Positions 22,884 through 33,637 of a DNA stretch of 64,000 nt are shown piece after piece; the first letter of the stretch is position 1; each line of letters opens with the position of its first letter. A program made the translations under genes and the position numbers. The DNA comes from Verticillium longisporum. Lineage: Eukaryota; Ascomycota; Sordariomycetes; Glomerellales; Plectosphaerellaceae. The stretch covers positions 2,108,001 to 2,172,000 of the forward strand of contig JAETXT010000011.1 of NCBI GenBank assembly GCA_019188255.1, read 5' to 3'. Below the pieces are notes generated by a model, which was not told the DNA's origin, made no database searches, and saw only the letters and a list, made by a program, of their open reading frames with translations.

Positions 22884-25207
22884 ATGCGTTGCCAGATCGG
22901 CCTCGTCTCTGTCCTGGGCATGCTGGCTTCGGCCCACCCTGCCCCTGCTCTCGATGCCAGGCAGGCGTCTGGCTCTGCCGTGGCCTCCCCTGCCCCCTCT
23001 GATACCAACAACAACCCCCAGGAGTCTGCCGTGCCTGTCATAACCACTGCCACCGGCACCGTCGCCACGGCTGCCCCCGTCCAGGCCACCGACGTCCCTG
23101 CCTCGGACGGCTCGGACAGCGATGCCGCTGGTGTCGCCGGCACCGTTCTCATCCTCGCTCGTGATGAGTACAGCGCCTCTCTCGGCAGCGCTGGCCTCGT
23201 CGGCTACGGCATCAACTATGAGCACTACATCGTGCCCAAAGAGGGCCGTGACCTGCCCAAGCTCAACTCGACTCTGAAGCACGGCAACTACGGTGGCATC
23301 ATCGTCACCGACGCCCTCGCCTACGAGTACGATGACGGCTGGCACAGCGCCTTCTCCTCTGAGCAGTGGGCTGCCATCCACTCCTACCAGGCCGACTTCC
23401 GCGTCCGCATGGTCCGCATCAACGAGTACCCCGGCCCCCAGTTCGGTGTCACGACCGTCGGCGGCGGCTGCTGCGGCGCCGGTGTTGAGCAGCTCATCAG
23501 CTTCACTGACGTTTCCGCCTTCCCCAGTGCCAACATCAAGAAGTGAGTACCCACGCGCAGCACAGCCCCTGGTCCTCTCGCTTAAGCATCTTGACTAACA
23601 TGGTTCTCAGGAATGCCGGTGTCACCAGCCAGGGCCTCTGGCACTACCCCGCGTCCATCACGGACACGGCCACCACCAAGCAGGTCGCCAAGTTCGGCAC
23701 CGGTGGCACGTACACCTCGGAGACCGTCGCCGCTGTCATCAACAAGATCGACGGCCGCGAGCAGTTTGTCTGGTTCACCTCGTGGGCCCCTGACTGGTCG
23801 TCCACCTCCAACTATCTGCAGCACGCTCACATCCACTGGATGACCCGCGGTGCTTTCCTTGGCAAGCGCAAGACGCACCTGAGCGCCCAGATCGATGACG
23901 TCCAGCTCGGCACCGATCTGTACTACCCTGCCGGCGGTCACTACAGGAGCACCACTGCTGATCTCAACGGCCACGTCTCGTGGCAGAAGAACCTCAACAC
24001 CCGCCTGCCCCAGGGTTCTTCCTTCTGGCTCGAGTTTGCCCACAACGGCAACGGTGACATCGAGGCTGCCACCACCCGCTCCGGCTCGGAGAACTACTGC
24101 GACCCCGACACGGCCGTCTACCAGGATGATTTCCCTGCCACTCCTCTTGAGTTCCAGAAGCCCCTCGGCACCGGTCAGGACTACTGGCCCGACATGTTCA
24201 CCACCTACAACTGGACCAAGGCCTGTGCCGACCGCGACAGCTTTGCCGTCTGGTTCCAGAAGGCTGCCAACCGTGACGCCTTTGGCCACCTCTCGCACAC
24301 CTTCTCCCACATGTCGCTCAACAACGCCACTTACGCCGACGTCAAGCGCGAGATCCAGTTCAACCAGGCCTGGATGAAGCAGATGGGCATCGACCAGGCC
24401 AAGCACTTCTCTGCCCACGGCCTCGTCCCCCCTGCCATCACCGGCATGCACAACGGCGACGCCATCAAGGCCTGGATCGACAACGGCATTACCAACGTTG
24501 TCGGTGATAATACGCGCAACCCCCTGCGCAACCTCGGCAACAGGTACCACCCCCTGACCAGCAACGTCGCCGACAACGGCTACGCCGGCCTCAACATCAT
24601 CCCTCGCTTCGCCACCACCATCTACTACAACTGCGACACGGCCGAGTGCACGCTCCGCGAGTGGAAGGAGACCTCTGCCGGCACTGGCGACTTCAACACG
24701 CTCCTTGACAACGCCCGTGCCACCAACACGCGCTACCTCATGAGCCTGCAGTCCGACCCCTACATGTTCCACCAGGCCAACCTCCGCTTCAACGACCAGC
24801 CCACCATCACCGTCGGCACCAAGACGGCCAAGATGTCCCTCGTCATGGCCTGGGTCGAGACCATTGCCCAGGAGATGACCCGCCTCACCAACTGGCCCAT
24901 CACCACCCTCAAGCACGACGACATTGGCAAGTACTTCATCGACCGCCAGACCCTCGACGCCTGCAAGCCCGAGGTCTCCTACGGCTACGCCGCCGACGGC
25001 AACTCGATCAAGTCCATCACCGTCACCGCCAACGGCAACTCCTGCGCCGTCGCCGTCCCCGTCACCATCCCCTCCGGCTCCGTAACCGCTGCCGGCGGCT
25101 CCGCCACCGCCGACGTCGTCGGCTCTGAGCCCCCCATCCAGTGGGTCACCCTCAGCGGCTCGCCCGTCACCCTCACCCTCGGCACCGCCGTCAGCATCGC
25201 TGCCTAA
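22884..25207 (+). CDS. agd3: Secreted GAG deacetylase Agd3 (CE18)
   Basis: Partially deacetylates GalNAc residues of GAG, giving the polymer the positive charge needed for adhesion. Exons 22884-23542 and 23611-25207 (GTGAGT to CTCAG, branch CTAAC), 751 residues. An N-terminal signal peptide (MRCQIGLVSVLGMLASA) is followed by a Ser/Thr/Ala/Pro-rich linker to about residue 85, then the domain starting VLILARDEYSASLGSAGL, which precedes the NodB-like deacetylase core. The core shows HLSAQIDDVQLGTDL with the acidic metal-site residues and HLSHTFSHMSL with the paired histidines, as expected for the Asp-His-His metal triad. The C-terminal part is beta-rich and Ser/Thr/Val-rich, with no clear GPI signal. 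Divergent from ega3. Frame intact. Confidence 0.94.
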
Positions 25208-26279
25208 GCGAGAGGAGTGGAGCGACTACCTTGCACATTTTGCACACACACATAATTCAGCATTTAGAGGACGGCACATTGGGGGGCGTTTTGGGGTCAT
25301 GATTTCGGGGTGTTTTTCTCTTTTCCGGTTTTCGAGTCTCAGGGATGCTCGGGTCCGAAAAGAGTGATCTAGCTTAATGTCTATCCTTAAGAATAATTTG
25401 TTATCCATCATACTCAGTCTCCTCGTGATCTGCCTGCTTGTGATCTGATTTGCATTGGTTCGAGTGTCGGTGAAGCGCGCAGTCCATGGCCTCGATCATC
25501 TTCTCACCATGACTACAGGCGTTGCTGTTCAAGGTTCATACTCATGCCGAGTTGCGAATCTGATGCGCTTGCGATTTGGCAACCAACGAATGGTGTCCCC
25601 CTGTGTAAGACATACGTTGGGCCACAGGGAACGATGGTGGCTGCTTGCGGCAGGCGATCATGGATGGATCTAGGCCATGAGCGAGGGGGCCCGATTTTCG
25701 CCGGTACATCACAGGATGGGGTTGATTATTTCAAGTACAGTAGATTGAATTGTTGTCAATATTTGTCGCCGGGTAAATCCTGTCAAGATCGGTTGAGATT
25801 ACAAGTGTAGATGTGATGCCTTCGTGCTTGTGGGATGCAGCCTTTGCTGCCACTGCAACAATGCCAATACGTGCCCCAATGCTGCAAAGCTCTGTCATGA
25901 GAGGAGGTAGAGAACGAAGTCCAACGGCGCCTTTTAGACTTGACGCGATGAGGTTTCTTGTTCAGACCGCTCGTAGTGGCGTCTGGTGGTCTCGCCCATC
26001 GCCGTGATGCTGCTGGTTGCGGCCAGGGCGAGTTTGGCCGACACCAAAACGGAAACCACGTGAAGCTTCAATGAATACAAGTAAAAGTCTTACTCAGTAC
26101 GAGGCTCCAGGTATGCTGCTGTGACATGAGTTGTTCGGCTCAAGCAGCCATGCTTTGAGGCTCCCGGGACAGCATCTTGATGTCTCTTACGAGAAAAGAC
26201 ACTCGAGCTTATGCTCAGGGCTATCCAACATTTTCGAGGTGGAGGATGGCCATGGCTAACAATTGCGCCTTCTGTGCAG
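25208..26279. other. Right flank of the GAG cluster and TVP15 upstream region
   Basis: The 3' flank of agd3 and 5' side of TVP15. No gene recognised. The first coding exon of TVP15 must lie in the right-hand end of this stretch. Confidence 0.5.
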
Positions 26280-27013
26280 CCGCATCGTCAACCTCGTCAC
26301 TGCGACCATTATGGTCCTGGGCGGCATTGCTCAATTCTTCAACTTCAGCTTGTACGTTCGACCTGGTCCCATCGCGATCTACAAACTGGAATGCTTCGAA
26401 TGGGGCAGCTTCTGACTCGAGCAATTGATGGACGTGCCATCGGCGGCTCCTATCGGCTCATGAGCAGAGCGCCCAACACGGCGCGGAGCCCTGGAGAGAT
26501 TGCGATCCAACACGAGAAGCACAGCACTGACATTTGTCGCTTACAGCCAGGGCATCATCGTTGGTGTCTACGTCATCATCTTCGGCCTTTGTAAGTGAAT
26601 CAAGACCACGAGACATGGACATCTTCGCTAATTCATCATCCACAGGCACGGCCCTTCTTGGTACGTGATACCGCACCCTCCACGCAAGCCGTACCTCTCT
26701 AACAGATCGCAGAATTCCAGATCCCCCCGCAAGTCTCGCGCTATGCCTCATTCCTCTTCTCCTTCCTAGGCCGTGGCGTCTGTAAGTTGAGCCCGCACTC
26801 CTGCGCCCGGTCGCAACTGTTAGGACTAACATGCGCGCAGTCTACATCTTCATTGGCTCCATCCTCCTCAGCGATAACGTACTGCGCATCATCGCCGGCT
26901 CCATCATCGGCATTATCGGCGTCTCTTACGTCGTTCTCGAGTTCATCCCCCAGATCGAGCCACCCGCCAACATGCGCGAAGCCGACGCTGGTTGGGGAGC
27001 CGAGCAGGTGTAA
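26280..27013 (+). CDS. TVP15: Golgi membrane protein TVP15 (COPI-associated family), first exon not resolved
   Basis: A small four-helix late-Golgi vesicle membrane protein. Visible exons: 26280-26351, 26547-26590, 26646-26660, 26713-26781 and 26841-27013, all bordered by GT and AG and joined in consistent phase. They read RIVNLVTATIMVLGGIAQFF, then GIIVGVYVIIFGLCTALLEF, then QIPPQVSRYASFLFSFLGRG and a final helix pair, ending PPANMREADAGWGAEQV, the conserved tail of the family. The third visible exon is only 15 nt. The missing first exon must end in phase 2; ATG at 26071 with donor at 26097 fits the arithmetic but gives an N-terminus unlike the acidic one I expect, so the start is left open. 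Confidence 0.88.
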
Positions 27014-28476
27014 GCAACGCTCCTCCCCTTCCGCAGCAACCCACGCCGCTCGTCTCGGCACGCGCGCGAACCAGTCTCTCAGCTACACACATTATTGTTA
27101 CATTGGCCGGTTCGAATCATTTGCTGAGGAGCTTCGTTCAGATATTAAACGGACACAACTGAGGGGGGTGGTCCGCATCGTCTGGTCTCTTCGGAGACCC
27201 GTCGGCGCGCATCTCGCCAACGAAATCAGTCGTCAAAGTTGATTTGTCCGCGACAATGAGTCAACGTGTCGGGGCCGCCTTGTGTATATCACGGATTGGG
27301 AAGGGGATTTTCCGGCGGAAGAGGGTATCGGTGTAGGAAGGACCTCCAAAAACTGGCGGTCATGGGCGCAATCAAGTCGCTTTCTGCTCGTTGTATGATT
27401 TTCTGTATTGAAAGAAGTGGCCTCCTGGTGGTGAGGCTTGGGCAGACGGGAACTGCCGGTGTTGCGGCGTGTATTGTTAGTCGCATATCACACGCGGCGA
27501 GAGTGCTACGCGAGCTTCATATGACATTGAAATCGTGTAAATCAACGGTATGACTTTCGGATCCATATTCTGTGTCCCTATTGATGCTTAATTGTTCATT
27601 GTTTCCCCTCGACTATACTCAAGTGGTCGCAGGTCGCGGTCTAAATACTTCTCGGTTCTCAACCCGATCATCCTCTTGGCCGTTCGAATCGCGGCCGAAG
27701 GAAGACATTTCCCATGTTCTCGAGCAGCATCTATGATCTTCATGCGTTCTCGAAGGTTGGCCTTTGCCGGCTGGTATGTGGATATTCAGCATGATCTTAT
27801 GGTATTTAATTTGGGTTTCCTTGGTGGGTAAGGCAGTAATAGGAAACTTTCATTCTTACTGAGCCAAACAGGTGAACGAATACCAAGGATATGCCCAAAG
27901 AAGGTAACCCCGTTGTCCCGTCTAGGTAGGTCACACCACTGTCTTTGCGCGTCACTGGTTCTGTGCGAATATGGAGTCCGATAATCTTCTGAGACGCCAG
28001 GCTTTCTATTGTGCTCGGGTTTCAATGTACTGTATGCTGTTTCCCAGCAGTTATGTTCACACCAAGTGGCGAGGATAGGTGTTGGACGATGGACGGACAA
28101 CCTGTTTATGAGTTAAAACCTCAACGCATGTACCTACATTAAACACAATTATTCCCTGCTAACAAAGGTGGTCAAGCGTGTGAAAAGAGAAGGAAGAAAA
28201 GAAAAATACAGAAAGATCCTCCATACAATAAGGCTATACCTATTTTCACGCAAAGTCTAACCCTGTCTCCGATACTGGGCAAAAGGCGTTGAAGACCGCC
28301 CACCTTGCCACCATGCACGCTGAAGTGCCCGTGAAGGCCCCCCCCCACCTGTCGATGTGCTGCCCCACTCAACAACCACCACCCATCAACCTCACGGCCA
28401 ATGACTTCCCCAATCACTCAGCCTTACCGTAACCTCACGCCTCGCGGCCACGAATGCGACCGTTTGCGCCGCCAAC
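27014..28476. other. 1.5 kb spacer between TVP15 and MED21
   Basis: The 3' region of TVP15 and promoter of MED21. Locally AT-richer than the surroundings. No gene, repeat or RNA recognised; the GGTTCGAATC near 27,110 has no tRNA around it. Confidence 0.5.
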
Positions 28477-29012
28477 ATGACCGACCGACTCACGCAACTG
28501 CAGGACGCTGTCGACCAGGTATGCCTTCCAGAGTCCAAGACACATTCTCCACAAGATCGCTGCTGACCCGCGTCCCGCAGCTGGCCCAGCAATTCGTCGC
28601 CTGCTTCCACTACGTCAACCGCCACCATGACCTTGAGGTCCTAGGGCCGAAGGACAAGGTGCGCGATGTCACTAAGGGTGCCAGCCAGCTCGAAGGTAGG
28701 GTTGGGAAAACACCACCTGGATTGTTGACCGACGCGATCTGACGTCTTCCAGTGGAACCAGCCGACCCCGAAGAATTCCGCGCCGGCCTGCTCGAGCTGT
28801 CGCGCGACCTCATCCTCAAGGAGCAGCAGATCGAAGTCCTCATCTCGACCCTACCCGGTCTCGACACCAGCGAAGCCGACCAGGAGAAGAATGTGCGAGA
28901 GCTGGAGGAGGAGCTCAAGATTGCGGAAGTGCAGAGGCAGGAGGCAATCAAGGAGAAGGACCAGATCCTCGTCAAGCTGGACGAGGTGATACGGAACGTG
29001 CGCAGGCCGTGA
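28477..29012 (+). CDS. MED21: Mediator complex subunit 21 (Srb7)
   Basis: A middle-module subunit of Mediator, linking transcription factors to RNA polymerase II. Exons 28477-28518, 28581-28695 and 28753-29012, phases consistent; 138 residues. It starts MTDRLTQLQDAVDQ, continues LAQQFVACFHYVNRHHDLE, and has the conserved EEFRAGLLELSRDL and KEQQIEVLISTLPGLDTSE, ending in a long coiled coil (about residues 88-138), as is usual for the Med7/Med21 hinge. The start is fixed by the conserved first exon. Convergent with the SDT1-type gene, 242 bp between stops. Confidence 0.95.
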
Positions 29013-29254
29013 GCTGCCAACGGCTGCCAAGAACAGATGACTGCATGGGCTATTGGGGCGTAACGGCGTTTTTTTTGGGGGGGAGGGTGGGCACACAAGG
29101 GCACCTTGGAAGAGAGAGCATGATACCCGGCTGAAATGGACTGGTCTTTGGACGCCTCTATGAATTTACATCTCGTCTGCCCGACCCTTGCGAGGAAAAC
29201 CAAACATAACAACACTGCAGTCTAAAGACACTATGTCGCTGCGCTATGGAAAGT

Positions 29255-30170
29255 CTAGGAACTGGCCGACTTGAAGAATTGAGGGTAAATGTTCCTTAGT
29301 TCTTGCAAGTGGCGGATCTGGTACTGCGACGCCGGCGTCCTCGGCACGGAGAGGCGCTCTTCGACCAGGTGCGCTGCCGTCCAGCCATATTCTTGCGCGG
29401 CCTTGCAGTTCTGGTAAGAGTCATCTGCATACCATGTTAATCACTAGTCCAATCGACAATCGACAATCGACAAGAACGAGAGCACGTACCGACGAAGTAG
29501 CAGTCCTCCGGCCTCTCGACGCCTGCGTGCTGCATGGCCTTGAGGTACATCGCCTTGGCAGGCTTGCACGTCAGCGGCTGCTCGGCGTAGTCGCAGAATG
29601 TGAGACCCTCGAACTGGTCCTCGATACCCAGGAGCTTCACTACGCGCTGGCCGTGCGTCTTGTAGGCGTTGGTGAGGAGGCGCACAGAGACCTTGCTACG
29701 GTCAATGTCCTGCAGCAGCTGGCGCAGTTCTGGGTCAGGCGTCAGGATATCCTCCAGGGGCAGGGCGTCGTCGACCTTGGAGTTGTATTCCAGGGGGTCA
29801 ATTTCGTGGTGGCGGACCAAGCCTTCGATGGCGAGGCCGTAGTTGGTGTAGTACTCCTTGTGGAGCTTCACAGCATCATCCCAGGAGAGGGAGAGGTGGT
29901 TTGAGAAGAACTTATCAATGAGCTCTGCCATGAGGTCCTGGATTTGAGATTCTAAGACTATCAGTCCGAGGTCACATGGCGCGATGTACAGGTTTGAAGT
30001 CTGCTCAACTTACTCCTAGGGTATAGACAGTTGTCGATATCGCTTCAACATACGTCAGTCCCGATATTCCAGTGCGAGGCAGAGATGTTGGCCTTGGTTA
30101 AAAGAGCTTACAAAAAGAGGACTGGTTTGGAAGCTGGCGCTCCATTGGTCTGGCTTTGATCCCCCGTCAT
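29255..30170 (-). CDS. SDT1: Pyrimidine 5'-nucleotidase, HAD superfamily (SDT1/PHM8 type)
   Basis: A haloacid-dehalogenase-fold phosphatase releasing phosphate from UMP/CMP-type nucleotides. Exons 30170-30112, 30042-30014, 29951-29490 and 29424-29255; phases fit throughout and give 239 residues. Motif I is FDIDNCLYPR, the DxDN form typical of this subfamily, carried on a 29-nt exon. Motif II is VRLLTNAYKTHG, the cap contains IDPLEYNSKVDDALPLED, the motif III lysine is in LTCKPAKAMYLKAM, and motif IV is CYFVDDSYQNC. The start is the ATG of MTGDQSQTNG just before PVLFFDID. Yeast has the paralogues SDT1 and PHM8, so the symbol is approximate. Confidence 0.92.
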
Positions 30171-31027
30171 GGTGCTGGTGGCGCGTTTGTTCAATGCTTG
30201 TTTCGTATATGCGGTCAGTACGCTGCGATCTGCCGTCGGCCTTCGTCTACGTTTGAGGGTCTTTGAAGGGGTTGCAACTGAGGTGATCGATCTAGAAGTC
30301 GTTTGGGGTCGTATAGTCAAGGTTGGAGTGAGTGTTCGGGTTGAGGTGAAAGTTCTGAGTGAGCTGGAGAGTCTGGTGATCATGAAGACCGAAGTTGTGG
30401 ATGAAGCAAGAGAACACTGGTCATTTAATTCCCGTCTGCGAATGAACATACGTAGCATGAAATTGTCGAGTCGTTTTTGAGTCACCGGCCGCCTAACTCG
30501 ATTGACGTGAGGTGCATCCAATGTTGGCCAGGGGGCTCCAGTCGTGGGGTCGTCGCCGCGGGGAATGTGATGGCCGCACCCACTCCCTCCAGCTGGTGAA
30601 CCAGCCACAGCAGACGCAGCCGCAGCAGCCACATCGCAATGGTGGTGCGAACACTCATAACGGGGCGCTAAGCCACTGGCGCAGCCCCTGTAACCGAGTA
30701 TCCGTGCGCCCCCGTAATCAGCCAGAGCCAGAATTAAATCTTGTCTGTGATGAAGCTTGCTCGTGATCGGAGATTCCCCAAACACGTCGCTGTCTGCTGT
30801 CGTTGGCCGCTTTTCCTCTGCGCATCCCCATCCCACACCGGCACTGCCGTGAAGATTGTCGGTCCCAGGAACTGCACCACGGCACGCTTTCGAGTCGTTC
30901 TCTGACCTCTTTCGTCCCCAACGCTTGATGCTACTCTCTGTTACTCGAGATTTCGAGTCTTCATACCACGTCGCGAGCTTCACTCTCGGGCCAGCCTTCG
31001 CCTCGCGTCGCTGACCCTAGTCTCGCC
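30171..31027. promoter_or_regulatory. Divergent promoter region, SDT1-type gene / 869-residue protein
   Basis: 857 bp between two start codons pointing away from each other. A CAG/CCG-rich patch lies at about 30,600-30,640. No further gene recognised. Confidence 0.55.
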
Positions 31028-33637
31028 ATGGCTACAGGCCAGGTTGCAAGAGGCACTTTGCCGCCAGCAAATCATCCATCAGCGGAGGATGTCCTATACC
31101 AGATCCAGCAGTGCGAGAAGTTTGTGCAGTGTCGAGATGCCGCCGTCGCTGGCACACATCCTAGGAACATAGTCCCGCATCATTCGTCCGGCAAGCCCTC
31201 CCGTTCTAACCTTGCATCCCCTTCCCATCCCATAGGCGCGCCCAAAGCGCCAAAACAAGCTGTCCAACGTCAAAACAACAGCGTTCCCGCCATCTCTGCC
31301 CATACCCCCAATGCCTACGTACCCGGCTTGGGCGCTCCTGTAGCGTCCCAAGCCAGTGCCTCTTCGGCCAGGGCATACGGCTCGGCGGGAGCGCAGATCG
31401 ATCCCATCTTCCTCGAAAAATCTGATGATCTCATTAGAGCCGAGATACAGTTGCAGAGGCAGCGTCTAGAGCGCGCTCTGAGAGAAGAGGTTGATCAGCG
31501 CCGCATCGCGCAGAAGGCATCTACGCAGCTGGAGACGCTGGCCGACTTCAACCTGCACGACGTTTTGTCAAAGGCGCTAACTCTTGTCGAGGCTACTGCT
31601 CCTCTGAATGCTGATGCCACCGGGTTGGCTGCTAACCCTGAAGCTGCAAGTGACTCCTTCGACGAGAACTCGTATTACTCCTCCCAGCACAACTCGCCAG
31701 ATCCGTCGCAGGCTAGTTCACAAGCTGGCCGGGCTTCCGACGGCGTGCCCACGTTGCAGCCAGATCAGCGATATTATCCCACGGTCCCTGGCGCTCCAGT
31801 ACTTGCCCAATACAAGCCACAACAGCAGATCGAAGCTCCCCCACCTGTCTCGCGTCCAGTAGCTACTTATCAGCAGCAGGGCCAGTCGTCGATGGGTGCT
31901 CCCCAGCAGACTTCCCCCTCCTACTCCTATCCCACCAACAACAATAACTTCTCTGCAAGCACAAGCACACAAATAAGGAGAGACAGGCATGGTCTTTTGG
32001 ATGGCAACACAACAGCTGACTCCATGTCTTTCGGCGATGGCAGCGGTGAGGTTAGCCGCTCGGGGTCAGGGAACATGATGGAACTTGATGAGCAGTCTGG
32101 TAGGTCTGTTCGCAATGCAGGCCAGCATCGGCCCGCAGAGCCCCATGCCCCCAGGCAGCCATCGCCCGTTGTTGTCGCTCAGGCCATTTCACCTGTTGCT
32201 CCTCAGCCATTTCACGTATCGTCGCTGGCTACTGCGGGGCGGGCCCAGCCAGGCAGCCAAGGGTCAGGTATTATCCATGGCACAACAGCCCAAGTCGCTG
32301 CTCTGCGCAACGTGGCAAACACTGTCTCTAGTCCGGACAGCTCACCACAAGGAGGCCGCAAGGGCGCGAAGGGTAAAGGGAAGAAGAAGGACAAAAAGAA
32401 CAAGAAGATCGGGGCCCATGCTGCGGGTGTACCGTATATCAAGGAGGAGCCCCGGTCACCATCACCTCTTAACGCTCCAACCTTTACTAGGCCCCAGAAG
32501 CGTCAGAAGAGGCAGGCAGAGGAAGCGCAGGATCTCCACGGGCGTCAGCCCTCTCGAACATTTAGAGATGACGGAGCTCTCCCTCACGTTCCAGCTCCTG
32601 CTTACCCGGGACCAGATGACTACCGCCCACGACCAGCAAGTTACGCGCCTGCAGCGGGCGGCTACGGTTACGCTCCGCCAGCGTACGAGCAGGACCGTCG
32701 AGTCACCAGCAGCGTACAGCCGTATCCAGTTCAGTACGGCGCAAGCGAGTATTATCCCGCCGCGGCCCAGCCTGTCGCCGTGGACCGCTACGATCGCGAG
32801 CCCCAACGTGTTTACCGCGACGCCTACGAGGTGCCTCGCATGAGTGTACGGCCAGAGGTTAGCAGAGCCAGATCGCGGTCACCACTTATGCGAGAGCGTG
32901 CATCACCGCTCATGGCTCCACCGGCCGCCCGCGTAGTCGTCGACGCATCTGGCCGGCATTACTACGAGCCGCAGCCTCCTGCTCCCGTGGTGCGTCAGTC
33001 AGTACCACCACCCATGAGGATGGACGACGCGGAGGTCCTCTACGAGAGGCCTTTGCGAACCGAGTCTCGCCGACCAATTGAATATGAAGAAAATGGCGTT
33101 GTGTACCGCCGGGTTTCGCCGACCTATGCTCCACGCAGAGTGGTTACGCAGCCGGAGTACGCTACTGATCCCCACAGGGCCTACCGGCAGCGTGAGTATT
33201 CATCTCGTCCCATGCCGCCCCCGCCACTGGAGCAGTATGTCCAGATCAGGAGCGGCCCGGGTCAAGAGAGGGGCCCCGCCGAGGGGACTCCACGGGAGTA
33301 CGCGATGCGTGCAACCACGGCCCGGCCGGCGGAGCCGGTCCGCTACGAGATGCCACCCGAGTATGGAAGGGTGCAGACCGTCAGACCCGACTTGCCTGCC
33401 CACCCAAGCTATCCTCCCGCTGGAGCGCATCGTGAGATGATGCACCCTCCCCTGCCTCGAGCCTACAGCATGCGGCCTGCCGAGTCGGGTGCCCCGCGGC
33501 GGGAATTCAGTGCCCGCCCCGTCGATTACGGACACCCTACCCGCGGCGACGAGGGTGCTGCCTACGTCGAGCGGCCTCCTGGTGCTCCTCAGGATTTGGC
33601 TTACAGCGGCGAGCCTCACAGGGAGATATATCGTTGA
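31028..33637 (+). CDS. Large intrinsically disordered protein of unknown function
   Basis: Intronless, 869 residues, ATG in a good context (GCCATGGCT). I do not recognise the family. Visible: a helical, charged stretch about residues 120-200 (SDDLIRAEIQLQRQRLERAL), probably a coiled coil; Gln/Pro/Ser-rich disorder through about residue 440; a lysine-rich block (KGKGKKKDKKNKK) followed by PYIKEEPRSPSP, which contains a psi-K-x-E sumoylation-like site; and a Tyr/Pro/Arg-rich C-terminal half with many RPxxYxxP-like repeats and RARSRSP, reminiscent of nuclear RNA- or chromatin-associated proteins. A nuclear role is inference only. The even codon use and long frame make a real gene very likely. 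Confidence 0.85.
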   Translation: MATGQVARGTLPPANHPSAEDVLYQIQQCEKFVQCRDAAVAGTHPRNIVPHHSSGKPSRSNLASPSHPIGAPKAPKQAVQRQNNSVPAISAHTPNAYVPGLGAPVASQASASSARAYGSAGAQIDPIFLEKSDDLIRAEIQLQRQRLERALREEVDQRRIAQKASTQLETLADFNLHDVLSKALTLVEATAPLNADATGLAANPEAASDSFDENSYYSSQHNSPDPSQASSQAGRASDGVPTLQPDQRYYPTVPGAPVLAQYKPQQQIEAPPPVSRPVATYQQQGQSSMGAPQQTSPSYSYPTNNNNFSASTSTQIRRDRHGLLDGNTTADSMSFGDGSGEVSRSGSGNMMELDEQSGRSVRNAGQHRPAEPHAPRQPSPVVVAQAISPVAPQPFHVSSLATAGRAQPGSQGSGIIHGTTAQVAALRNVANTVSSPDSSPQGGRKGAKGKGKKKDKKNKKIGAHAAGVPYIKEEPRSPSPLNAPTFTRPQKRQKRQAEEAQDLHGRQPSRTFRDDGALPHVPAPAYPGPDDYRPRPASYAPAAGGYGYAPPAYEQDRRVTSSVQPYPVQYGASEYYPAAAQPVAVDRYDREPQRVYRDAYEVPRMSVRPEVSRARSRSPLMRERASPLMAPPAARVVVDASGRHYYEPQPPAPVVRQSVPPPMRMDDAEVLYERPLRTESRRPIEYEENGVVYRRVSPTYAPRRVVTQPEYATDPHRAYRQREYSSRPMPPPPLEQYVQIRSGPGQERGPAEGTPREYAMRATTARPAEPVRYEMPPEYGRVQTVRPDLPAHPSYPPAGAHREMMHPPLPRAYSMRPAESGAPRREFSARPVDYGHPTRGDEGAAYVERPPGAPQDLAYSGEPHREIYR

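Noticed and set aside
23582..24916. Long minus-strand open frame opposite agd3
   Set aside because: Same composition artefact; Agd3 on the plus strand has motifs, signal peptide and a clean intron.
26071..26096. Candidate first exon of TVP15
   Set aside because: The phase is right and the donor GTACGA is possible, but the N-terminus does not look like the family's, so it is left out of the gene call.
27105..27125. GGTTCGAATC, a possible tRNA T-loop
   Set aside because: No matching T-stem, acceptor stem or other tRNA arms around it. The same holds for GGTTCGA near 25,459.
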